Assembly: GCA_005884605.1 (NCBI GenBank)
Contig: VBBE01000057.1
Location: forward strand, 1-9,893
Source of the DNA: Candidatus Bathyarchaeota archaeon
GTDB taxonomy: Archaea; Thermoproteota; Bathyarchaeia; 40CM-2-53-6
Reading direction: 5' to 3'
DNA: 9,893 bases
Position 1 is the first letter of the stretch; every line of letters starts with the position of its first letter. Shown one piece after another: positions 1-6,477 of the stretch. A program made the position numbers and the translations under genes. The notes beneath the pieces were generated by a model, which saw nothing but the letters and a program-made list of their open reading frames with translations, had not been told where the DNA came from and made no database searches.

Positions 1-794
1 TTACGATAGAGACAGTGTATTCCTTCGATGTTCTCGAGAACTATTGCTGTTCTCCGCTGGACTGCTACTGCAACGATCGTCTTTGTGGAGTTGTGGAGCA
101 GATGACCAGTCCTATCAGTTCTTCGCCGTCCATACCGGGATGCTATCGCTGTTCGTATCCTATCGTCGTCCCGCGTGAGAGAGGAGATGATACGCACGGT
201 GGTATTGGCGATTCTCACACACTTCGAGAGATCATAATGCCGTATCTCCTGGTCGTTTCCAACTGTGAGGTTTCGAAGGTTACGGTCCACACCGACTGTG
301 GAGTTGCACTGTAATAGGGGAGTGTCGCGGGCGATGCAGAGGCTCAGTCTGTTCTGTGTGAGGGTGAAAGAGCGAACCTTGACTCCTGGTCTGGATATGA
401 CTTCTAACGTGTGTTTGGTCAAGGGTATGCTGAAACGTTTACCTCTCGATATCGGAATATGCAAACATCCGTTCGCTATCTTGAAACTGTAGCAGGAGAC
501 GAGCAACTGTCTGACAGCGTACGGAGTACGAGCAGGAAAGCCTCTCCGGAAGGATTTCTTCCTAGCCCCCAGTATTCCCGAGGCACGTGATATCGCGCAG
601 AGCTTGTAGCAGCTCGGAGAATCATAGTGGGCGAGCTGGTTCTAGGAGAGTATTGAAAGCCTTCTCAGAGAAGACACATCGTTCAACAGACCGATACGTA
701 TCGAATCGTTAACCATCTGTCTGAACAGGTCCAGCAACCGGAGAACATCGCCTGTTGGAGCATAGTACTGCCAGACAGTCTTGACAGCCAACAC
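1..794 (-). pseudogene. tnpB: IS200/IS605-family TnpB (OrfB) RNA-guided nuclease, interrupted by an amber codon and cut by the left window edge
   Basis: Reading the minus strand from a GTG at 794-792, the frame is open to the window edge except for one TAG at 644-642 (codon 51). The N-terminus (VKTVWQYYAPTGDVLRLLDL) is the typical archaeal TnpB opening. Downstream are YKLCAISRASGILGARKKS, then GVDRNLRNLTVG with the first RuvC aspartate at about residue 170, then an Arg-rich bridge-like stretch (ASRYGRRRTDRTGHLLHNS), then IVLENIEGI with the second RuvC acid at about residue 254. About 264 codons are visible. The zinc finger and third acidic residue should lie beyond the edge. TnpB is the transposon-encoded nuclease guided by an RNA from the element's 3' end; no tnpA is visible. 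The TAG falls where relatives, as I recall them, have tyrosine (LSxLSY), so one base change from TAT/TAC explains it. Apart from that codon no frameshift or stop is seen, so the decay is recent or the codon is read through. The family call is firm; functional status is uncertain. Confidence 0.88.
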
Positions 795-885
795 AATAAA
801 CGACAAGAGCAAGAATCCTAGGTAAAAGTCAGAGAGGCAACCGACGACAAGTTAACAGAGCCGAGTACAGTAGTCTCTACCGGAT

Positions 886-892
886 GAAAAAG
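886..892 (-). terminator. Possible T-rich terminator after the phosphoesterase gene
   Basis: On the minus strand, about 20 nt after the TGA stop (914-912), there is a run of five T residues (A5 at 887-891 on the plus strand) following C residues. Archaeal termination commonly uses short oligo-T tracts in the non-template strand. The site is weak, with no obvious hairpin. The 795-911 interval must also hold the left end of the TnpB element, which I could not delimit. Confidence 0.3.
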
Positions 893-911
893 GGAGTTAA
901 GACCTAGTACT

Positions 912-2726
912 TCACTTTCGCGGCCTTCGGCCCTTGTTTCCACTCCACACTAGGGTGGACCCAGCTATGGCCTGGCTATGGCTACCGGGTATAGAAACCC
1001 GGTTTAATCTTCTCCTCGTATGCTCCAAGTTGGCTCGGGCTTTGATTGTTAAGAGGGCCAGCGATGGAACAAAGCCCAGTAACCCGCCTATCAGGAGTAG
1101 CCATGCGCTGGTCGAGATTGCTGGGAACGTGCCGCATAAGAGACACCCGCCGTTCGAGCCTCCTCCTGAGCCGCCTCCACCCGAACCGCCCGGAGCCGCC
1201 TGGTCCACTTGAACGCCCATATCTCTAGTGCTAGACGAAGGAGGAGTACTATCATCGATGGCTGTGAAAGTGATAGTGTAGTATCCCGTCTGGCTGGAGC
1301 TGGGCTTCCAAGAGAAGACCCCGGTGTATGGGTCGAACGTTGCGCCGGCCGGTAGCTGGGTCGTTGATAGAGTGATAGTTCTGCCTGGATTAACGTCGGT
1401 TGTCGTGACGGTGAAGTTGATCCACGATCCCGTGGCCACTGTCCGGTCTCCTGGGAGAGTAAGTGTAAGCGGACCCAAGGCTTGCACGTCGACTGTTTGA
1501 GTGCTAGTCGCTGCCTGTTTCGGCGTTGAGGAGTCTGTCGCAGTCTCGGTGACGGTGTAGGATTGAACGCCTGTGAACGTGTGCTTCAAGGAAGCTCCGG
1601 TTCCTGTCGTGCCATCTCCAAAGTTCCAGCTGATCGTGTAGGGTGCTGTTCCTCCACTAGTTGTGGCCGTGAACGTTACGGGTACGCTTACGAGAGTAGT
1701 GGAGGGTGATGCTGTGAAACTTGTTGAGAGAGGAGGTGGAGGACAGTTGATCGTGCAGGCTGCTCCAAAGGCGCTGAGCATGTTAGGTGCTCCTGCGTCG
1801 TTAGAGTTGATCGATGATAGTCTCCACGCGGCCTCGATTGTGGACAAGTACGAGTAGTGAGACGCGCCGGCCGGGCTGATCTGAACGCCCTTCTTCGCAG
1901 CCGGTCCACTGAAAGACGCGTAGACGCATTCGCCGTTTCCACCGGTATTAGCGCATTGGCTGTAGCCTTCATCGTAGAGTACTAGTAGAGTGGCTTTTGT
2001 CGTGGTGAACTCTGTACTGGCAAGAATCTGCGGTACCAGAGCCGCAAGGTAGCTGTCGCCTCCCGATACTCCGGAATCATGCCCGTTATTATTATCGTTC
2101 GGCGTTAGCCAGATGAAATTGGCAGGATTGGCCGTATTCAGTGAAGCCAGAAATTCCGGGTCACTCGAGGATGCGGTTGTCAGGAAGTGAGAGCATCGGC
2201 TCGCTGTGTTCATGTCAGAGAAATCGATGAACGGGAAGTGGTCTCCGCCTCTAGGTGGACTGAAGCTGCATGTTCCCGGATTTCCCGCGTCCTCAGCGAA
2301 CGCCTGCCAGGTCAATCCTGCATTTTCTATCTTATCGACCAAGTTAGGCGTCGTTTCGAAGTAGCAACAGACTCCATCCCCGCTGGTACTTCCATCATTG
2401 ATAGCTCCGAACAGAGCAATATAGTCGGGCTCACTGTTATGGTTGATAGTTACCCAAGTCATAACCAGAACATTCTGGTCAGCCAACGTACTCTGATATG
2501 TGCCTGATCCCCCGCAGCCGGTGTAGACGCTGCAGAACGCCTGATTCTCCATCATAATAGTGACAATATGATCGAACGGAGCGCCAGACGGCATCGCCAT
2601 ACCAGTGGCCCGAGCATGAGACTGATCACTGGACGCCAGTGGGCCTACCAATAAAACCCCTAGCAGGATGAAGCTAGTGAACAGCAAAACGTTACTTGTT
2701 CTACTGAACCATGTTCTGTTCGACAA
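912..2726 (-). CDS. Extracellular membrane-anchored phosphoesterase (phospholipase C / acid phosphatase family) with PKD and Ig-like domains
   Basis: This 604-residue protein has an N-terminal signal or anchor segment (about 10-32). A PF04185-type phosphoesterase domain follows (about 52-325). Its marks are the metal/nucleophile-region motif HIVTIMMENQAF (E60-N61), PDYIALFG (100-107), HFPF (163-166), GHDSG (215-219), GGDSYLAALVPQIL, the acidic YDEG (251-254) and SHYSYLSTIE (289-298). This family hydrolyses phosphate mono- or diesters; the substrate cannot be read from sequence. A PKD domain (about 335-415, with WNFGDGTT) and a putative Ig/cadherin-like domain (about 418-508, with GATFDPYTGVFSW) follow. 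Then come a Gly/Ser-rich linker (about 511-527), a membrane helix (about 541-561) and a basic tail. This arrangement predicts a surface enzyme held in the membrane and projected outward. The start is TTG; an in-frame TAG lies three codons upstream, so no earlier start exists. An AGGAGGC sits about 12 nt before it (2745-2739). Confidence 0.85.
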   Translation of the reverse strand: MSNRTWFSRTSNVLLFTSFILLGVLLVGPLASSDQSHARATGMAMPSGAPFDHIVTIMMENQAFCSVYTGCGGSGTYQSTLADQNVLVMTWVTINHNSEPDYIALFGAINDGSTSGDGVCCYFETTPNLVDKIENAGLTWQAFAEDAGNPGTCSFSPPRGGDHFPFIDFSDMNTASRCSHFLTTASSSDPEFLASLNTANPANFIWLTPNDNNNGHDSGVSGGDSYLAALVPQILASTEFTTTKATLLVLYDEGYSQCANTGGNGECVYASFSGPAAKKGVQISPAGASHYSYLSTIEAAWRLSSINSNDAGAPNMLSAFGAACTINCPPPPLSTSFTASPSTTLVSVPVTFTATTSGGTAPYTISWNFGDGTTGTGASLKHTFTGVQSYTVTETATDSSTPKQAATSTQTVDVQALGPLTLTLPGDRTVATGSWINFTVTTTDVNPGRTITLSTTQLPAGATFDPYTGVFSWKPSSSQTGYYTITFTAIDDSTPPSSSTRDMGVQVDQAAPGGSGGGGSGGGSNGGCLLCGTFPAISTSAWLLLIGGLLGFVPSLALLTIKARANLEHTRRRLNRVSIPGSHSQAIAGSTLVWSGNKGRRPRK

Positions 2727-3005
2727 AGTATCCTAGCAGCCTCCTTCCAGCCTGAACACGGTAGCCAGATGCTTCCGGTTCAGCTCTACCGATACGATTC
2801 TTGTTTTTGCACTCAACTTTCCTTCACGACCCCGGGCGAGATCATTATGGCCCGAGCCGAACAGCCTGCTCGCACTGATGGAAATAATTCTATGAGTCGT
2901 TCTCTGTCTAGTGGGTAGGAGAGACTTTTCGTGAGCTAGTGACTAGCATTACCGATGATTATTCTCTAGGGTACGCATTCAGAAAAATAGAGCTAAGCAT
3001 CAAAG
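2727..3005. promoter_or_regulatory. Divergent intergenic region between the phosphoesterase and the RAM-domain gene
   Basis: This 279-bp stretch must hold the promoters of two divergent genes. I see no coding frame in it: the plus frame starting at 2939 is a shadow of the gene that starts at 3006. It contains the minus-strand AGGAGGC (2745-2739) that can serve as ribosome binding site for the phosphoesterase, and a short inverted repeat CGGGC-N12-GCCCG (2833-2854). A/T-rich patches at 2880-2893 and 2980-2990 are candidates for box A of the plus gene, but neither is a convincing match. Confidence 0.35.
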
Positions 3006-3536
3006 GTGTCCACGGTAGAAAAAATGGCAAGAAACGATCAGACAAGCTACATATTCGCCAAATGCAAAGGAGAACGGGCACACACCATTTCCCAGATAGA
3101 GCACATTCCCAACGTCGAATCCTGCACGCCAGTAACGGGAAGATTCGATCTCGTGATCAAGCTGGGAACCAACGAGCCGACCAAGGCCTTCACCACCATG
3201 GAAAAGATCAGGAACATCCCAAGCATCACAAATACCCAGACAACCATATCCTTCGAGAGCATCACCAACAGCTCCAACAAAGCAGACAGCGAGAGCCCAC
3301 TAGCATTCGCTCTCTTGAAAGTCAAAGGCAGCTTCGGCACGATTCTGCAAAAACTCAAGACCATCCCGAACTTTGCAGAGGCACACGTAATACCTGGAGC
3401 GTTCGACATACTAGCGGCATTCAGGGCCGACAGCTCAGAGGATCTACTGGAAAAGTCCGTTGAGAAGATAGGCAGCATCAACGGAGTCACAGCCAGCGAG
3501 ACCCTCATATCCTACAGCCCACCCGAAAAGTTCTAG
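3006..3536 (+). CDS. Stand-alone tandem Lrp/AsnC ligand-binding (RAM) domain protein without DNA-binding domain
   Basis: The protein is two copies of the Lrp/AsnC effector-binding fold (about residues 14-85 and 95-171). Each copy has the beta-alpha-beta-beta-alpha-beta pattern and the family's G-x-F-D turn: VTGRFDLVIKL (43-53) in the first and IPGAFDILAAF (129-139) in the second. Each helix is followed by an I-P-x-(V/F) segment (IPNVESC, IPNFAEA). There is no helix-turn-helix upstream, so it cannot bind DNA the way full Lrp proteins do. RAM domains usually bind amino acids or mediate oligomers; a role as ligand sensor or as partner of an Lrp regulator is inference. The GTG at 3006 and the ATG at 3024 (MARNDQTSYIFAKC) are both possible starts. 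The ATG removes only six residues and leaves the domain intact, so the start is unresolved. The gene stands alone, and a T-tract follows its TAG stop. Confidence 0.82.
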   Translation: MSTVEKMARNDQTSYIFAKCKGERAHTISQIEHIPNVESCTPVTGRFDLVIKLGTNEPTKAFTTMEKIRNIPSITNTQTTISFESITNSSNKADSESPLAFALLKVKGSFGTILQKLKTIPNFAEAHVIPGAFDILAAFRADSSEDLLEKSVEKIGSINGVTASETLISYSPPEKF

Positions 3537-3562
3537 ACCCAAGCCGCGGACTCTCCAGAAAC

Positions 3563-3577
3563 CTCCTTTTTTCTCTC
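3563..3577 (+). terminator. T-tract terminator of the RAM-domain gene
   Basis: A pyrimidine tract with six consecutive T residues (3567-3572) lies about 30 nt after the TAG stop at 3536. This matches the oligo-T signals used for archaeal termination. No stable hairpin precedes it. Confidence 0.5.
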
Positions 3578-3605
3578 GACCAAGACCAGCGAAGACCCTA
3601 GACGA

Positions 3606-3612
3606 GTATAAG
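3606..3612 (+). promoter_or_regulatory. Candidate TATA box (GTATAAG)
   Basis: GTATAAG just after the T-tract terminator is the same heptamer as that found upstream of csl4 (6906-6912). If used, transcription would start near 3635, about 40 nt before the ATG at 3677. This supports, but does not prove, that the short downstream ORF is expressed. Confidence 0.35.
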
Positions 3613-3676
3613 GGCCGATATCTCTGGACCTAACAATCCAACACACCTGAGCATCGATGTCACAGGCTGGACAATC

Positions 3677-3892
3677 ATGGCGAGCCCCGAGAGCCCGACA
3701 GGCTTCTCGTTTCAGATAACCGCGTCCTCCATGGAGTGCACTGGACCCGGAGCTAGTCTTCCTCCAGGTCCATTCTCTGGCTGCACCCTTCCACCTGGCG
3801 GAGACACAGGGATCACACCGGTTTCCGGTCACTACTCGTTCAGCCCATTCCCCGGCTACAAGATCAACATCCAAGTCAACCAGCTACCCTAA
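3677..3892 (+). CDS. Short ORF resembling the C-terminal part of a secreted protein; possibly a gene remnant
   Basis: The ATG at 3677 gives 71 residues, rich in Pro, Gly, Ser and Thr with two cysteines, ending in SFSPFPGYKINIQVNQLP. The same frame is open further back to 3602 without a start codon, and that extension also reads like protein (NPTHLSIDVTGWTI runs straight into the ATG). This suggests the tail of a longer extracellular protein whose front is gone. Against that, a TATA-like GTATAAG at 3606-3612 lies 65 nt upstream of the ATG, so a short intact gene is possible. It has no signal peptide and no family I recognise. Its stop overlaps the stop of the convergent ribbon-helix-helix gene by 9 nt. 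The opposite-strand frame through the same bases has an unnatural Arg/Cys/Trp-rich composition and is not preferred. Confidence 0.38.
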   Translation: MASPESPTGFSFQITASSMECTGPGASLPPGPFSGCTLPPGGDTGITPVSGHYSFSPFPGYKINIQVNQLP

Positions 3893-4507
3893 GACAAGCC
3901 CCGGTCTGGAGACCAGTTGCACCAGCTCAACCGGAATAGGCGGTTCAGTGATCGTGGGTATCTCCTGTTCAGGTATGAATAGTTTCGCAACGACCTGGTC
4001 CTCGCTCTCTTCTAGCTCAACCTTAACGTCGAGGAGTGCGAACATGGCTTTGATGTATTCGGCGTTGAACGCTGAGCCCCGGGGTCCGCTGTCATGTCTC
4101 AGGATCAGAACGTGCTCTTGTCCATTATGACTGTGTTCGAACTTGAAGTTGCGGTTGTAGTGGGACGCGATCCGGTCGAGTGATCGGATGACGTTTTCCA
4201 GGTTGAACTTCTTGAACCAGAAACTGACGAGGGCGACCCCTGTCTGCTCGGCTGACTTCTTGCCCAGAGCCCTCGCCTCCTCGTCTGACATGAGACCAAA
4301 GAGTGTCTTCAGGAGATCCTTGGAGATCGTGACGAGGCCGAACTTTTCCGCGTAGGAGTCGTACTCCACGTGCTTCCTCAGAGCCTGGTTTGCGATGACG
4401 TTGACGTTGACTTTGTCCTTCCGGGCGAGCTCGTCCAGCTCCTCACCTATATCTGTGTCTATCCGGAAGATGCGGGTCTCGATTCTCCTCAAGTATTGTT
4501 CAACCAA
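3884..4507 (-). CDS. Ribbon-helix-helix-type protein with an unidentified C-terminal domain
   Basis: The first 48 residues fit a ribbon-helix-helix fold. A basic beta strand (TRIFRID, 11-17) is followed by a helix (IGEELDELARKD) and a second helix (VNVIANQALRKHVEY), as in MetJ/Arc-type DNA-binding proteins that dimerise through the strand. Residues about 49-178 form a mixed alpha/beta region with ISKDLLKTLFGLMSDEEARALG and a later stretch, VLILRHDSGPRGSAFNAEYI, followed by LLDVKVELEESEDQVVAKLFI. I do not recognise this domain; the H-D-x-G then YIKAMF arrangement loosely recalls small sensor domains fused to archaeal regulators. The tail is Pro/Val-rich. The start is TTG: no ATG, GTG or TTG lies upstream before the in-frame stop at 4583-4585. 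A regulatory role is inferred from the N-terminus only. It is transcribed divergently from the secreted-protein gene at 4651 and convergently with the short ORF ending at 3892. Confidence 0.7.
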   Translation of the reverse strand: MVEQYLRRIETRIFRIDTDIGEELDELARKDKVNVNVIANQALRKHVEYDSYAEKFGLVTISKDLLKTLFGLMSDEEARALGKKSAEQTGVALVSFWFKKFNLENVIRSLDRIASHYNRNFKFEHSHNGQEHVLILRHDSGPRGSAFNAEYIKAMFALLDVKVELEESEDQVVAKLFIPEQEIPTITEPPIPVELVQLVSRPGLVLG

Positions 4508-4650
4508 TGATACTCTCGGGGAGAATAGATACAGGAATCGTAACCAGGGCCTTCGCTCGTTTGTGGTCGGATGTAGTACTTTCTATCTTTTTGTAGACAC
4601 GCCGGACAAATACTCCGGTCCTACTCCTCTTATGTAGCCAAGGGCGAATA
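4508..4650. promoter_or_regulatory. Divergent promoter region between the RHH gene and the secreted-protein gene
   Basis: This 143-bp non-coding gap separates two divergent genes and should contain both promoters. On the plus strand, CTTATGTAG (4628-4636) is a weak TATA-like element. Its distance would fit a leaderless transcript starting at the ATG at 4657 better than at the GTG at 4651. The RHH protein next door is a natural candidate to bind here, but no clear operator repeat was seen. Confidence 0.3.
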
Positions 4651-5982
4651 GTGAAGATGGAACATATCATACTAACAAGTTCAAGAAGACTTAGAGCTTT
4701 TACAAAAGCGATACTGCTCTCTGCCTTGATGGTCTTCTCAGTTCTACTAGGGACATACCCGATCCTCGTCAACAGTTCCGCTGTTGCTCCTGGCTCACTT
4801 CCATCATGGAACCCTGTGGTCTCCTGCACCGCCCTACTCACCACGATCGAGGGGGTAATCGGCAACCAGGCGAACGCTAACGGGGGCGCAACATACGGTG
4901 GAGGCGGGTTCATACCCGGCATCCCTAACAAGAGGTCAACCTCTCCGCCGTGCAGCATAAACGGAAACGCGACATTCGTTGAAATCCACGGGGTCCAAAT
5001 GCTCACACTGTATTATGCAGTGGAGGATTGTGCGCAATACCCCAATGGAAACTTCTGCGATACAACATTCAACGTCCAAGACCCGAAGTGCGCCAGTTCA
5101 GACCTTTACATGTGCAGGCTACATGTAGAGGTTGACCAGGCGTGGAAGTCTGCGGGTATTGCTCCGCAGAACCCGCCGGTCACAACTCAGCTCTTTGATA
5201 TCCAAGGCTTCGTTTACTGGGATCCTGAGCACACCAACGCTGACTTTCACTCGTTCAGCGGGTGGGAGATTCATGCAGTCTCAGCCTGGAGATTTTCGAG
5301 TAGCGCAACGCCAGATTTTGGCCTGACCATAGACCCCAGCAAGCTAAGAGTCCAGCAGGGCTCATCGTCAACGGCGACGCTCACTGTAAACAGTCTCGAC
5401 GGTTTCGCTGGCATGGTGACGCTTGCAGCCTCGGTGACGTCTACGATAGCGAATACAACCACCTTGTCGCTTAACCCCGCAACCGTCTCGATAACCTCTG
5501 GCGGATCTGCGACTGCGATACTAACAATCCAAGCTTCGCAGTCGGCGCCGATTTACAAGTACTGGACTGTCATCCTCAAGGGGACAAGTGGAAGCGGGAC
5601 CCACACCCTATTCGTAACGTTGGCGATCACGATGCCGCCCCCAGACTTCAGCATTTCCCCGAACCGGACCAGCATGACTGTTTCGATCGGCTCATCAGGG
5701 ACTTCAACCATTACTCTTGCCAGCCTCTATAACTTCACGGGAACAGTGAGCCTAACCGCGTCTGTCTCGCCTGCTGACACCACAGCATCGCTCTCTCCTG
5801 TCAACCCGACCGCGTCATTCAGTCCCGCTATCGTCAGTCTCAGTGCGAACGGAACTGGCATGTCAACTCTATCTGTCTCAGCGTCACTTCTGACGACCCC
5901 GGGAACCTACACGGTCGCTATCACAGCTAACAGTGGCACGATTTCCCATTCCGCTACGGTAACTGTGACGATCACTCTGTGA
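4651..5982 (+). CDS. Secreted protein with Cys/His-rich N-terminal domain and two Ig-like repeats
   Basis: This 443-residue protein opens with basic residues and a hydrophobic signal segment (about 18-42: AFTKAILLSALMVFSVLLGT). The mature N-terminal domain (about 45-215) has six cysteines (59, 101, 127, 136, 147, 155) that could form disulfides. It also has a cluster of potential metal ligands in WDPEHTNADFHSFSGWEIH (D191, E193, H194, H200, E206, H208). I do not recognise this domain with certainty. Residues 221-326 and 331-443 are two copies of a beta-sandwich repeat, each beginning PDF and carrying a G-S-S motif and an F-(A/T)-G-x-V-(T/S)-L turn; such repeats are common in archaeal surface proteins. 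N-x-S/T sites suggest glycosylation. No C-terminal membrane helix is present, so the protein is released or held non-covalently. Start: GTG 4651 or ATG 4657, with no effect on the signal segment. It is separate from the phosphoesterase but shares its secreted, multi-module style. Confidence 0.75.
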   Translation: MKMEHIILTSSRRLRAFTKAILLSALMVFSVLLGTYPILVNSSAVAPGSLPSWNPVVSCTALLTTIEGVIGNQANANGGATYGGGGFIPGIPNKRSTSPPCSINGNATFVEIHGVQMLTLYYAVEDCAQYPNGNFCDTTFNVQDPKCASSDLYMCRLHVEVDQAWKSAGIAPQNPPVTTQLFDIQGFVYWDPEHTNADFHSFSGWEIHAVSAWRFSSSATPDFGLTIDPSKLRVQQGSSSTATLTVNSLDGFAGMVTLAASVTSTIANTTTLSLNPATVSITSGGSATAILTIQASQSAPIYKYWTVILKGTSGSGTHTLFVTLAITMPPPDFSISPNRTSMTVSIGSSGTSTITLASLYNFTGTVSLTASVSPADTTASLSPVNPTASFSPAIVSLSANGTGMSTLSVSASLLTTPGTYTVAITANSGTISHSATVTVTITL

Positions 5983-6072
5983 GATTCTGTAAAGACGCGA
6001 CTCGATGAATAATCCCATAGGGTCGATGAGAAAGTCTTCAACAGAAGCCCTGGAGGAACCGCGACCAGGAGT

Positions 6073-6267
6073 TTACCTTACGGCTTCGACTCGCGACCGG
6101 CCATATTTGTAGCGCAAGTACAAGACTTGCAGCCCGACACCAATCATCACGAATAGGCCCCCAACTATTACGGCTGATACGTTGTTGTTTGCGACCCCCC
6201 ACCACATGAGCCCGGCGGCGAGAATGAACGCGATACCTGGAGGCGTAGGGCCTCGAATGTCCAGCAA
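6073..6267 (-). CDS. Small two-helix membrane protein
   Basis: The 64-residue frame is MLDIRGPTPPGIAFILAAGL, then MWWGVANNNVSAVIVGGLFV, then a basic tail ending RYKYGRSRVEAVR. Two hydrophobic segments (about 11-25 and 31-50) are separated by a short polar turn, and the positive C-terminus should face the cytoplasm. The start is TTG; the in-frame stop 18 nt upstream (6283-6285) leaves no other choice. The amino-acid pattern (clean hydrophobic blocks, positive-inside tail) argues for a real gene, but no family is recognised. A TATA-like CTTAAG (6303-6308) lies about 36 nt upstream, inside an inverted repeat. It is divergent from another tiny two-helix membrane protein at 6478. Confidence 0.6.
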   Translation of the reverse strand: MLDIRGPTPPGIAFILAAGLMWWGVANNNVSAVIVGGLFVMIGVGLQVLYLRYKYGRSRVEAVR

Positions 6268-6292
6268 TTTTCCGTCAACGCACTAGATACGC

Positions 6293-6323
6293 CCCTGCCG
6301 CTCTTAAGCAGGGTGAAACCCTG
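6293..6323. promoter_or_regulatory. Inverted repeat around a TATA-like element, with an adjoining hairpin
   Basis: A perfect 6-bp inverted repeat, CCCTGC (6293-6298) and GCAGGG (6308-6313), flanks nine bases that include CTTAAG, a TATA-like core correctly placed for the minus-strand gene starting at 6267. Immediately adjoining is a second perfect inverted repeat, CAGGGT (6309-6314) GAA ACCCTG (6318-6323), which shares bases with the first. As DNA this looks like an operator over a promoter. As RNA the two stems would be mutually exclusive. Confidence 0.4.
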
Positions 6324-6436
6324 GAACCTCGCCCCATTACCAGCAATACTATGCTTGTGTAGTCCTTTCTTCTCACTGTCTGCCGTATGATGCCACCATC
6401 TTCTTCGGCGAAACACCAAAGGTTCGTTCTAGGACG

Positions 6437-6443
6437 GTTTAAG
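6437..6443 (+). promoter_or_regulatory. Candidate TATA box (GTTTAAG) for the 59-residue membrane protein
   Basis: GTTTAAG lies 34 nt before the ATG at 6478. Transcription starting about 25 nt downstream would give a leader of roughly 10 nt, typical for archaea. The spacing mirrors that of CTTAAG to the divergent minus-strand gene. Confidence 0.4.
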
Positions 6444-6477
6444 CACCTATCTAGTGCAGGCAACAAGGCGCTAGACG

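Noticed and set aside
15..492. Two plus-strand open frames of 99 and 75 codons at the left end
   Set aside because: They are antisense to the TnpB frame, whose minus-strand translation is clearly homologous to the family; the plus translations have odd composition (many Cys, Arg).
2939..3463. Plus-strand 174-codon frame overlapping the RAM-domain gene
   Set aside because: It is a frame-shifted shadow rich in His, Gln and Arg; the 3006-3536 frame has clear domain structure.
3047..3508. Minus-strand 153-codon frame
   Set aside because: Antisense shadow of the RAM-domain gene; its hydrophobic stretches are complements of the real helices and strands.
3533..3874. Minus-strand 113-codon frame
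   Set aside because: Composition rich in Arg, Trp and Cys with no domain pattern; the plus-strand frame of the same bases looks more protein-like.
4500..5006. Minus-strand 168-codon frame
   Set aside because: It covers the promoter region and is antisense to the signal peptide and N-terminal domain of the secreted protein; no family likeness.
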